64,000 nt of DNA. Origin: Candidatus Poribacteria bacterium (GTDB taxonomy: Bacteria > Poribacteria > WGA-4E > WGA-3G). The stretch spans positions 41,172 to 105,171 of the forward strand of contig PYIY01000004.1 in the NCBI GenBank assembly GCA_003635195.1. Direction: 5' to 3'. The notes beneath the pieces are model-generated. The model made no database searches. It was not told the DNA's origin and worked only from the letters and a program-made list of their open reading frames with translations. The position numbers and the translations under genes are program-made. Shown piece after piece: positions 50,785 to 59,302 of this stretch. How positions within the stretch are numbered: position 1 is the stretch's first letter; every line of letters starts with the position of its first letter.

Positions 50785-53700
50785 TTAATACCGAGTGATC
50801 GTCTCATGCAAGTTCAGTATCACCCGTCCGATGGAAGTCCAAGCAGCGAGTTCAGCAGATTCAACACCTTCCGTTGCTGGTGCCTCGCCTGCTGCGACCA
50901 ACGCGCCCGCAGCGTCAAGATTAGCGGTGTACTCGGCTTGGTGCTTCTCATAGAGACTTGTCATAATCTCCAATTCCTTCGGCTGTGGCATCCGTGAGAG
51001 TGCCCACTGGTATGCCCAATTGATGCGATCTGCGACGGATTCACCGCCCTCGCGGATAATCCGATCGGCAAAGACGCGCGCTGCCTCAACATAAGTCGGA
51101 TCGTTGAGTAACGTGAGTGCCTGCATCGGTGTATTGGAGGTTGCACGCTCGGCGGTGCACTCCTGACGGCTCGGTGCATCAAACGCCATCATGCTTGGAT
51201 GCAAGAAGGTCCGTTGCCAGTGCGTGTAGAGGCCCCGGCGGTACTGGTTTTCTCCCTTGTCGTGAACATAGGTCCGTTTCGGAAAGTTCAGGTTTGCGTA
51301 ATATCCCTTCGGTTGATAAGGTCTGACGCTCGGGCCACCGATTTTAGGGGCGAGGAGTCCACTGAGTAGCAAAGCGTTGTCGCGAACGGTCTCTGCGTTG
51401 AGTCGCCACCGTGATTGCCGTGCGATTAAGCGATTGTAAGCGTCTTTTTCGCGCAAGGTCTCCGTCGGTTTCGAGGATTGACGGTAGGTGTTTGAGGTGA
51501 CGATAAGTTTCACAATATGTTTGACGTTCCAACCGCTCTCCATAAATTCTACGGCGAGCCAATCGAGCAGTTCTGGGTGTACAGGCGGTTCACCCTGGGC
51601 GCCGAGGTCATCCAAGACCCGGGACAGTCCGGTTCCGAAATAGAGTGCCCAAAGCCGATTAACAAAGGCACGCGCCGTTAACGGATTATTCGTTGAGACG
51701 ACCCATCGTGCGAGTTCTAACCGGGTTGGACGGCGATTTTTGATACCTAAGTCTCCAAGGAACGCCGGTATCATCGGTTCGACGATCTCACCGGAATCGT
51801 CCAGCCAGTTGCCTCGCGGTAGTACACGCATCGTGCGCGGTAGTGTGGATTCAGTGGTCAGCGAGTAAGGAATTTGCTTTTCAATCTCGGCTTTCTGCTG
51901 CCGTAAATCTGCCATCTGATTCCGGATGCCATCAAGTGCAGGTGTGATGCGGCGATACTCCGCTGCAATCTGTTCGCGCTGACTTGTCGTTCTGACGGAA
52001 GCCTCTACCTGAATTGCTGCAATGACTTGTGGCGTATGCGTGTGTTTTACTGCGGATCCACGTGTTGTAGCGATACCAGCGACATCCCAATAAGCAGTGC
52101 CCCCAAATTGCGCGAAAGCCATCCCGTTAAGTACGCTTCCTGACTTCAAGCCGACCTCCGCCGGGTCTACTTCAAGCCTGACCCATTTGCCTGTTTCCGG
52201 CAGGGGCCCCATCGGTTTGTGGGCAGGTGTGTCATTGCCAATCCCACCAAATTCAATTTTGTCTTCACCCCAAAATGCGCGGTGATCCCAATTGCCGTCG
52301 TTCCATTGGAGCATGACTGTCTTTGGGGGTGCCTCTGGATCAATCCAGACATAAGCAAACAGCTGATCACCTTCAGCGAGGGTAAACTTCCGATTAGCCC
52401 CTTGGAAAGCGTGCTGGACGGTTTTTTCATCCGTTGTTGTCTGGCGACGTGATAACAATTTACTGAAAACAGGTGCTTCATTCTTGCCGACAAATGTCCA
52501 TGTTCCTTGATTCCTGCCGCCGTTTGCCTGCGCGTCGTCCACCCATGCGAAATCAGTAGGATCAGTTGATTCGAGAAGCGAGCGAATATCGTTCTCCCAG
52601 TCCGTTTGTTCTGCTTCCAATCCTGGGGATGATGCCTTGAATACCTGTTCCAATTTTGTTAATTCGTCGTCAATCTCGTGCAGTGCTGACTCCTGTGTGG
52701 GTGTGGGTAGCATCACGACGGGTTCCCATTTACTGCCGCCACCGTACACGCCGGGTCCTTTAACATCAGCAAAAAACGCGGCGAAACTGTAAAAATCTTT
52801 CGCTGTGAAGGGATCAAACTTATGGTCGTGACACTGTGCGCAGCCGAGGGTCGCGCCTAACCAGACGGATGCCGTTGTCCGCACCCGATCTGCGGCATAG
52901 ATTGCGAGGTATTCCTTCGCTTGCGCGCCGCCCTCTGAGGTGGTCTGATTCAGGCGGTTGTAACCGGCAGCAACCTTTTGTGCGGATGTAGCGTTCGGCA
53001 GGAGGTCGCCTGCGAGATTTTCGATTGTGAACTGATCAAACGGCATGTTGTCATTAAAGGCTTTTATCACGTAATCACGATAGGGCCAGATGCTCACATT
53101 TTCGTCAGCATGATAGCCGCTCGTATCCGCATAGCGTACGAGATCGAGCCAGTACATTGCCAACTGCTCACCGTACTGCGGTTTAGACAGAAGTCTGTTG
53201 ACAAGTGCGTTATAAGCATCCGGGCTTTCATCTCTTAAGAACTGCTCCACTTCAGCAGGTGTCGGCAGCAGCCCTGTAAGATCAAAGTTCAAACGACGGA
53301 TGAGTGTTCGTTTGTCCGCTTTTGCTGATGGCGTGAGGCCCTCTGCCTCTAACCTACCGATTATAAAGGCATCAATGGGGTTGCGAACCCATGTGGTGTC
53401 TGTGACAGTAGGCGGTTCAACCCGCTTCGGTAAACTATAGACCCAGTGTTCTTCCCATTCGGCACCTTCAGCGATCCACTGGATGAGCGTGTCGATCTGT
53501 TCCTGTGTCGGCTGTCGATTAGAGATTTGCGGCGGCATCCGCTGGTCAATATTCTCGTGTGTTATGCGTAGGACTAATTCGCTATTTTCGGGTTCACCGG
53601 GGACGATGATCGGATACCCGCTCGGTGCAGAGAAGGCACCTTCCTTAGTGTCAAGTCGTAGGTTAGCTTGACGTACGGCTGAATCGGGGCCGTGGCAGGC

Positions 53701-53880
53701 AAAGCATTTATCCGACAAGATCGGCAGAATATCTCGGTCAAACCGAAGTTTCTCGGCATCAGCGGGTTGCAACGCAATCGTCATTCCTAATAGGAGTATT
53801 ACAAGACCTATGCAACTGCTGCGAATCAATATCGAAGCGTTCAAACGTAATAGCTGCGTCATTATAAGATTTTCCCCCAT
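50785..53880 (-). CDS. Planctomycete-type cytochrome C/DUF1549/DUF1553 protein
   Basis: The 1031-residue secreted protein has a hydrophobic signal (about residues 20-40) followed by a PSCyt1 haem-binding motif CFACH (Cys59, Cys62, His63). DUF1549 (about 155-365: NPIDAFIIGRLEAEGLTPS, RRLNFDLTGLLPTPAE) comes next. A central LamG/carbohydrate-binding-like insert follows (about 420-640). DUF1553 occupies about 715-985 (TRLELARWVVSTNNPLTARA, FVNRLWALYFGTGL, QECTAERATSNTPMQALTLL in part). It pairs with the DUF1501 gene. The family is abundant in planctomycetes and relatives and may act in extracellular electron transfer or polysaccharide processing. ATG 53862 is an alternative start. Confidence 0.92.
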   Translation of the reverse strand: MGENLIMTQLLRLNASILIRSSCIGLVILLLGMTIALQPADAEKLRFDRDILPILSDKCFACHGPDSAVRQANLRLDTKEGAFSAPSGYPIIVPGEPENSELVLRITHENIDQRMPPQISNRQPTQEQIDTLIQWIAEGAEWEEHWVYSLPKRVEPPTVTDTTWVRNPIDAFIIGRLEAEGLTPSAKADKRTLIRRLNFDLTGLLPTPAEVEQFLRDESPDAYNALVNRLLSKPQYGEQLAMYWLDLVRYADTSGYHADENVSIWPYRDYVIKAFNDNMPFDQFTIENLAGDLLPNATSAQKVAAGYNRLNQTTSEGGAQAKEYLAIYAADRVRTTASVWLGATLGCAQCHDHKFDPFTAKDFYSFAAFFADVKGPGVYGGGSKWEPVVMLPTPTQESALHEIDDELTKLEQVFKASSPGLEAEQTDWENDIRSLLESTDPTDFAWVDDAQANGGRNQGTWTFVGKNEAPVFSKLLSRRQTTTDEKTVQHAFQGANRKFTLAEGDQLFAYVWIDPEAPPKTVMLQWNDGNWDHRAFWGEDKIEFGGIGNDTPAHKPMGPLPETGKWVRLEVDPAEVGLKSGSVLNGMAFAQFGGTAYWDVAGIATTRGSAVKHTHTPQVIAAIQVEASVRTTSQREQIAAEYRRITPALDGIRNQMADLRQQKAEIEKQIPYSLTTESTLPRTMRVLPRGNWLDDSGEIVEPMIPAFLGDLGIKNRRPTRLELARWVVSTNNPLTARAFVNRLWALYFGTGLSRVLDDLGAQGEPPVHPELLDWLAVEFMESGWNVKHIVKLIVTSNTYRQSSKPTETLREKDAYNRLIARQSRWRLNAETVRDNALLLSGLLAPKIGGPSVRPYQPKGYYANLNFPKRTYVHDKGENQYRRGLYTHWQRTFLHPSMMAFDAPSRQECTAERATSNTPMQALTLLNDPTYVEAARVFADRIIREGGESVADRINWAYQWALSRMPQPKELEIMTSLYEKHQAEYTANLDAAGALVAAGEAPATEGVESAELAAWTSIGRVILNLHETITRY

Positions 53881-54544
53881 TTCTTCAGTTTTACAGGCAA
53901 TACCATAGTGGTTGTCTGGGCATCAAGGTTGCTCAATAGTATATCATGAAAATTGAAATATATGCAAGTATCATTAAATCAATTGGCAGTGCCATTCAAT
54001 TTTAAGCAATTATTAGATTGGATGTCTTTTTTTGCAGGATCCGCTGCGACAGGCTGCGACAGGCTGCGAATTTTTCAGCGGTTTGTTTTAAAACATAACA
54101 TATATAAAGTATTAACACCTGCGAAAAGGGCAACCTCAAAACTTATACCAATTCTGATTGATGATTCCTCTTAAAAGCATCTACTGTTTTTGGTTATGCC
54201 CGGTTCGGTTAGGAAACCGAACCATAGGTGTCAATTTAGCGATTTTTCACGGTATTTCGTGGTAGCATCTCTACAAATGCCGCCCCTCTGGGGCTTGGGT
54301 TTTTGGTCAACGCAATTCTACACAAATGCCGTCCCTACGGGACTGAAGAGGGTTTCTGAAGTCTTCAAGGTTTTCGCGTAGGATCCGGTTCGGTTAGGAA
54401 ACCGAACCTACCGGGCTTGGGTAAATGGTGCGGTTAATGGGATATAAACATTTAGAAATGGTATTACAACGGAAACTGTCTGGATCGCAGAAGGCGCGGA
54501 GCACGCAGAGAACGCGGAAAAGGCGACGCTAACTTCCCGGGCTT
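53881..54544. repeat. Repeat-filled 660-base gap
   Basis: No gene is visible. It holds a 2.7-copy ten-base tandem repeat GCTGCGACAG (54043-54069) and two identical perfect palindromes GGTTCGGTTAGGAAACCGAACC at 54202-54223 and 54387-54408. Two related ACAAATGCCGYCCCT(A/C)-type units lie near 54273 and 54332. GGTGCGGTTAATGG is at about 54425. This is a dense cluster of dispersed poribacterial-type repeats. Confidence 0.7.
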
Positions 54545-54591
54545 AACAAAATAGGGAGGTGCGCTTTGGTAGCACGCCTCCCTGTTTTGTT
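54545..54591. terminator. Strong bidirectional intrinsic terminator after the CARDB/YWTD gene
   Basis: AACAAAATAGGGAGGTGCGC and GCACGCCTCCCTGTTTTGTT form a long stem with a TTTGGTA loop. A GC-rich core is flanked by A- and T-rich tracts, so it can end transcription on both strands. It starts 12 bases past the stop of the minus-strand gene at 54604. Confidence 0.8.
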
Positions 54592-54603
54592 TACTTGCAT
54601 TTG

Positions 54604-57600
54604 CTACTTCAAAATAAGCATTTTCCGCGTTGCAGAGAAATCGCCAGCAGTGAGCGTGTAAAAGTAAAGACCGCTGGCAACCGGTTCACCGACTTGATTG
54701 CGGCCATCCCAATACGCTGCACGACTGCGCGATATATATTGACCCGCCGCTTGATAGCCAAGGGAGAGTTCACGGATGAGAATGCCACTTTGATTGTAGA
54801 TAGAAATCTGGACATCCGCCGGTTTTTGTAATTGATAGGGTATCCAGGTCTCTGGGTTGAATGGGTTCGGATAGTTGGCGTGCAAGGCAGTTGCATTGGG
54901 TGCCATAGCTGCCGCTGCGGGGGCACTGGCTGCTCCTCCTCGCGCAGCGGGCGCGTTTAAGGCGATCCCAACGGGCGTGGCTAACCCTGTGACGACATCT
55001 TGGATGTTTCTGCCATTCATGTTCGCACGTTGGATCTTACCACGCGCTGTCCAATAGATTCTAGCACCCGCAGCATCCACAGCGATCCCTTGTGGGGAAT
55101 CCAGATTGGGGATGAAGTTGGATTGGTAGTTCTCACCGTTGAGGTCCAGCTGCTGTACTTTACCCCAAGAGTGGGCTACATACAACTTACCCCGTGAAGT
55201 GTCAATAGCAATGCCCCTCGGTATGCCTGTGACCTTTCTAATCAACTGAACGTTTGTGCCATCAAGGTTGGCACGTTGGATCCTGCCTGTCTTGTTGCCC
55301 AGATCCTCTGTCCAATAGACTTTACCCCGCCCGGCATCCACGGCGATTCCATTCGGAGAACTCAAGTTGCGGACGAGGTTGGCTTCAAAATTGGTCCCGT
55401 CGACGTTGAGGCGCTGCAGTGTACCCTGAGAGTTGATTATATACAACCTACCGCGTGAAGCGTCAATAGCAATGCCCCTCGGCACACCTGTGAGCTCTCT
55501 CACCAACTGAACGTTCGCGCCATTAAGGTTGGCGCGTCGGATTCTGCCTGCCCGAGCACTCGTCTGTTCTGTCCAATAGACTCTACCGCGCGTAGTATCT
55601 ACAGCGAGACCCGTGGCGTTTTGGACGGTTTGCGCGAAGGAATCTACACTTGCACCTGTGAGATTCTGGAGCGTCCCAGCCTGCGTCTGCCAATAGATCG
55701 GCGGACGTTGGGCCTCCGGGATTAATACCGCAAAGGTTGTAGTGCTTACGGCGAGCACGGCAGGGGTGCCTACACCTGTGGCGACACTTTGGATGCTTCT
55801 ACCATCAAGGTTCGCACGCCGAATCTTACCTTCTTCTGTCCAATAGAACTTCCCTGCACGGACATCCACAGCAATGCCTTGTGGAGAATTCAAGTTAAGG
55901 ATAAAATTAGCCTGAAAGTTTCTGCCATCGAGATCGAGTCGGTGCACTTGCCCTTGAGAATTCGCTACATACAGCCTACGGTTTGTCGGATCAACACCGA
56001 TGCCCTGTGGCACGCCTGTGAGTTCTCTCACCAACTGAACATTTGTGCCGTCAAGGTTGGCACGTCGGATCCTGCCCGCGGTATCGCTCATCCGCTCTGT
56101 CCAATAGACTTTACCACCCGCAGCATCCACAGCGATTCCTTGCGGGGAATCCAGATTGGAGATAAAGTTGAATTGGTAGTTCTCACCGTTGAGGTCCAGC
56201 TGTTGTACTTTACCCCAAGAGTGAATTAGATACAACTTACCGCGTGAAGCGTCAATAGCAATGCCTTTCGGCACACCTGTGACCCTTCTAATCAGCTGAA
56301 CGTTTGTGCCATCAAGGTTCGCGCGTCGGATCCTGCCTGTCTTGTTGCCCATATCCTCTGTCCAATAGACTTTACCTGCAGCAGCATCTACGGCAACACC
56401 GGTTGCGTTCTGGACACTTTGCACGAAGCGATCTACGCTCGAACCTGTCAGGTTCTGAAGCGTACCCGCCTGTGCGTCCACCCAATACATCGGTGGGCGT
56501 TGGGATTCACGGATTAAGACCCCCACAACACTGACTTTGATAACCGCACAAGTATCACTGCTGATATCATCGCCTACGCAGACCCCGTAATAGTAGGTAC
56601 CCCCTGCATTCGGGGCAGTCAGAGAGCGGCTCACTTGGGTTGTGCGCCGTGCGGCGATTGCACTGACAGTATCTGTGCCGAGAGAGGTATCTCTTGAGGT
56701 AATACTATCATCGTCGGAGCGATAATACTCTACCGTTGTCCTGGCAGATGTCGTATCGCCGTCGTTTTTGATAGTGGCAGTGAGCGTGAACCGCTCACCG
56801 GGGGCTAAGGCAAATTTGCTCGGCTGCAGGGATTCAATGGTTAGTGGTGCCTCTACAAAGACCACTATGTAACTCGACCAGTTATTAGTGGTCTCTGCCT
56901 CATTCGCAACCTCGTCTACATGTACACGGTAATAATAAGTGCCGGGCTCAGATGGGGCAATCAGTCTGATGTTCTCAGTACTGCTAATATTGCTGGCGAG
57001 TGCCCTCACCGAAACTCTACCGACCTCGTCCTCACTTCTAAACCTGCGATCGGTGGATTCATAAAACCGTAAGGTGGTCGTAGCAGATTGCCCTACTCCC
57101 TCGTTTGTGACAGTGGCATCAAGCGTGAAACGTTCACCGGGGGCTAAGGTGGATGTCCCTCTGAGCTCAAAAAGCTCCGCCACTAAATCCGGGGGTGCCG
57201 TTACAGTAACAGTTACAGCAGAAGAACAGTTATTATCGCTCCTGGACTCGAGGGTAGTGCTTACGCAGGCACCATAATAATAGGTGCCGGGCTCAGACGG
57301 GGCGGTCAGCTCAACGGTCTGCGTGCTGGTGTTGGGGTAAACCTGATTAGCGGTATTATAACCAGAGAGGGCACTAATCGTATCTGCTGTTCCGACTTCC
57401 GTATCGACTGAACCAGAGGTGGAATCATTAGAAATAGTAGCATCCGTAGAACGATAATACCGCAATGTTGCAGCACTGGAGTTACCGATCCCATTGTTCC
57501 TGACGGTAGCCGTGAGCGTGAAACTTTCACCCGGGGCTAAGGTAGATTTGTTAACTGTCGGGGTATCAACGACTAAATCCGCTGAGGAAGTTGTGATAAG

Positions 57601-58449
57601 TACAGTGTTGGAATTCCTCCGAGTCGTGGCATCACCAGGGACAGAGGGTAGAGTAACATAGTAATTGTAGGTGCCCGGTTGAAACGGAGCCCGCATTGTT
57701 ATGGTATAAGTATCGGACTCACCCCTGTTGAGGGTCGGATCGCTCGGGGACTGAATGGACTGAGTTACTTCGGGCAAGCCCGGCGAAGTGGCGGGGGTAC
57801 GATAAACTACCAATTCATTCCTTAGATCAGTGGAAGATACTCCATCCCCATCGTTTCTGACAGTGGCAACAAGTGTGAAGGTTCCACCAGGGACCACCGG
57901 GTTGTAATAACCGTAGGTGGGGTTGTACACATTGTAAGAGTAGGGGCTAGTAAGGGTTACGGTTAAGTTCGGCCGTACATTCGTAACTTGGAGAGTGACA
58001 ACATTTGATTGATTATTAGTAGGATCAGTAGGATCTTCCCCGGCGACGGGATCTACCTGGGCGTAATAATAGTATGTCTGCGTTGGGATCGTTGGACTCA
58101 GAATTGGGCTCGGTGCAGCCAGAGAAATACTGAACGTGCTTTCATCACCGGCCGCGAGTGCACTAACGAGCATTGAACCAATAGGTGAACCAACGATTGG
58201 GTTCGATGCGGGACCGACGCGTCGATAATATGTCAAAGTCGTATCCCCAGATCGTTCATCACCATGGTTTCTGACAGTAGCTGTGAGCGTAATATTCCCA
58301 CCAGGAGCTACGGAGGTTGGACTAACTTCTAGACTAACCCTTAAGTCAGGTGCTGCTTGGGCATAATTTATGCCTTGCCCGCCAACTATCAGGAACACCA
58401 TCGTTAGAATGGACACGATGATTTTTCGATTCCCAATTATACTCAACAT
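54604..58449 (-). CDS. Giant secreted CARDB/YWTD-propeller protein with C-terminal sorting domain
   Basis: The 1281-residue protein has a signal peptide (about 8-31). Five CARDB modules follow to about residue 645 (each with SxAPGExFTLTATVRNxG). Two LDL-receptor class B/YWTD-type beta-propellers come next (about 650-930 and 930-1195). Their units read KVYWTEDMGNKTGRIRRANL, GIAIDASRGKLYLI and so on, and each propeller is introduced by a QRPPxYW...QAGTLQNLTG segment. The C-terminus (YPNPFNPETWIPYQL, ISIYNQSGILIRELSLGY, SGLYFYTLTAGDF) is a FlgD-like/type IX sorting domain like that of the C25 protein. It is likely a surface adhesion or binding protein. The internal copies are very similar, so assembly collapse is possible. 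Confidence 0.85.
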   Translation of the reverse strand: MLSIIGNRKIIVSILTMVFLIVGGQGINYAQAAPDLRVSLEVSPTSVAPGGNITLTATVRNHGDERSGDTTLTYYRRVGPASNPIVGSPIGSMLVSALAAGDESTFSISLAAPSPILSPTIPTQTYYYYAQVDPVAGEDPTDPTNNQSNVVTLQVTNVRPNLTVTLTSPYSYNVYNPTYGYYNPVVPGGTFTLVATVRNDGDGVSSTDLRNELVVYRTPATSPGLPEVTQSIQSPSDPTLNRGESDTYTITMRAPFQPGTYNYYVTLPSVPGDATTRRNSNTVLITTSSADLVVDTPTVNKSTLAPGESFTLTATVRNNGIGNSSAATLRYYRSTDATISNDSTSGSVDTEVGTADTISALSGYNTANQVYPNTSTQTVELTAPSEPGTYYYGACVSTTLESRSDNNCSSAVTVTVTAPPDLVAELFELRGTSTLAPGERFTLDATVTNEGVGQSATTTLRFYESTDRRFRSEDEVGRVSVRALASNISSTENIRLIAPSEPGTYYYRVHVDEVANEAETTNNWSSYIVVFVEAPLTIESLQPSKFALAPGERFTLTATIKNDGDTTSARTTVEYYRSDDDSITSRDTSLGTDTVSAIAARRTTQVSRSLTAPNAGGTYYYGVCVGDDISSDTCAVIKVSVVGVLIRESQRPPMYWVDAQAGTLQNLTGSSVDRFVQSVQNATGVAVDAAAGKVYWTEDMGNKTGRIRRANLDGTNVQLIRRVTGVPKGIAIDASRGKLYLIHSWGKVQQLDLNGENYQFNFISNLDSPQGIAVDAAGGKVYWTERMSDTAGRIRRANLDGTNVQLVRELTGVPQGIGVDPTNRRLYVANSQGQVHRLDLDGRNFQANFILNLNSPQGIAVDVRAGKFYWTEEGKIRRANLDGRSIQSVATGVGTPAVLAVSTTTFAVLIPEAQRPPIYWQTQAGTLQNLTGASVDSFAQTVQNATGLAVDTTRGRVYWTEQTSARAGRIRRANLNGANVQLVRELTGVPRGIAIDASRGRLYIINSQGTLQRLNVDGTNFEANLVRNLSSPNGIAVDAGRGKVYWTEDLGNKTGRIQRANLDGTNVQLIRKVTGIPRGIAIDTSRGKLYVAHSWGKVQQLDLNGENYQSNFIPNLDSPQGIAVDAAGARIYWTARGKIQRANMNGRNIQDVVTGLATPVGIALNAPAARGGAASAPAAAAMAPNATALHANYPNPFNPETWIPYQLQKPADVQISIYNQSGILIRELSLGYQAAGQYISRSRAAYWDGRNQVGEPVASGLYFYTLTAGDFSATRKMLILK

Positions 58450-58703
58450 GAAAAACTCCTTCTATTCGTTTTTCGATTTCAAAACGAAACCAAAATTGTG
58501 TAACGTTAGGGTTATTTAGTTTTCGTTTTTTTCGCATTTTGTTTATCAAATCGCGAGCACGGGGAAATCCGCAGAAATACCGAAGCAAAACACTCGCGCC
58601 TAAGGGATATGCTGGGATTCGGAGATCCCTCTACAAAAGCACTCAATACCGTTGTGTAGGATTTATGCAAATCTCACAAATCTGGTAAAATGTATTAGAA
58701 TCT
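58450..58703. other. Upstream region of the CARDB/YWTD gene
   Basis: AGGAG lies seven bases before ATG 58449 on the minus strand. The rest is AT-rich with a decayed AGCAAAACACTCGCGCC unit. No gene is visible. Confidence 0.4.
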
Positions 58704-58819
58704 AACGCAAGTTGCCATTGGTTTATTCTCACTGCGAAGCAATACCACCCCTACGGGGTGAGGAAAGTGTGTGAAAAATCTCCTTGAAACTTCAAAATTT
58801 ATTAGTAGCAACTTGGGTT
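58704..58819. repeat. 116-base MITE-like element
   Basis: The ends AACGCAAGTTGCCA and TAGCAACTTGGGTT are inverted repeats matching at 12 of 14 positions. The interior holds ACCACCCCTACGGGGT. The end sequence AACCCAAGTTGCTA also occurs at 42.3 and 46.5 kb. No coding capacity. Confidence 0.6.
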
Positions 58820-58958
58820 ATTCATGTAGATATTATATCAGAAAATACAAGGCTTTGTCAATAAAAAACTACACACATTTATGTATTTATATTTTTATTT
58901 GTTTATTTATTGTTTTTTATATTTTTTTATGTTTTTTTATAAAAAACCGCATCGGAAT

Positions 58959-59043
58959 ATCGTAGGTGTTTTTGCTTGGGTTATAAATAGCCCTGAAATC
59001 GTAGGTGTTTTTGCTTGGGTTATAAATAGCCCTGAAATCGTAG
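58959..59043. repeat. 39-base tandem repeat, 2.2 copies
   Basis: ATCGTAGGTGTTTTTGCTTG followed by GGTTATAAATAGCCCTGAA is repeated exactly at 58959-58997 and 58998-59036. A third partial copy follows. There is no spacer diversity, so it is not CRISPR. Confidence 0.85.
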
Positions 59044-59069
59044 ATTGACCAGAATTCACTGGATTTGAA

Positions 59070-59103
59070 TTATACTTCAGCGTATTATACTTTAGCGTAT
59101 AAT
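59070..59103 (+). promoter_or_regulatory. 15-base tandem repeat containing a TATAAT box
   Basis: TTATACTTCAGCGTA and TTATACTTTAGCGTA are adjacent (59070-59099) and run into TATAAT (59098-59103). GGGAGG and the ATG of the NUDIX fragment follow. It is probably the old promoter of that gene; the -35 is poor. Confidence 0.45.
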
Positions 59104-59123
59104 ATTGGGAGGCAGATGGGGAA

Positions 59124-59300
59124 ATGGCTAAAATTATTAGAGGACATCGGGTTGGAGAAAATGGCACCATTCGCGTTGGATGCTCGGCTGTCATTTTTGA
59201 TGGGGACCGGGAAAAGATTCTATTAACAAGACGCGAGGATAATCACCAGTGGTGTCTACCGAGTGGAGGCATGGAGCCAGGTAAGTCGAAACAGAGATGA
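59124..59300 (+). pseudogene. N-terminal fragment of a NUDIX hydrolase
   Basis: The 58-residue frame reads VGCSAVIFDGDREKILLTRR, then QWCLPSGGMEPGKS: the beta-strands and first Gly-rich part of the NUDIX box (GG-x-EPGES). The helix with REVxEExG is missing, and the frame ends at TGA 59300, two bases before the stop codon of the convergent sulfatase gene. GGGAGG lies 11 bases upstream of the ATG. The break coincides with the sulfatase gene edge, so insertion or recombination there probably removed the rest. Confidence 0.8.
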
Positions 59301-59302
59301 CG

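Noticed and set aside
58959..59043. Possible CRISPR-like direct repeats
   Set aside because: The 39-base units are directly adjacent with no spacers and no cas genes are present; the heptamer arrays likewise have no unique spacers.
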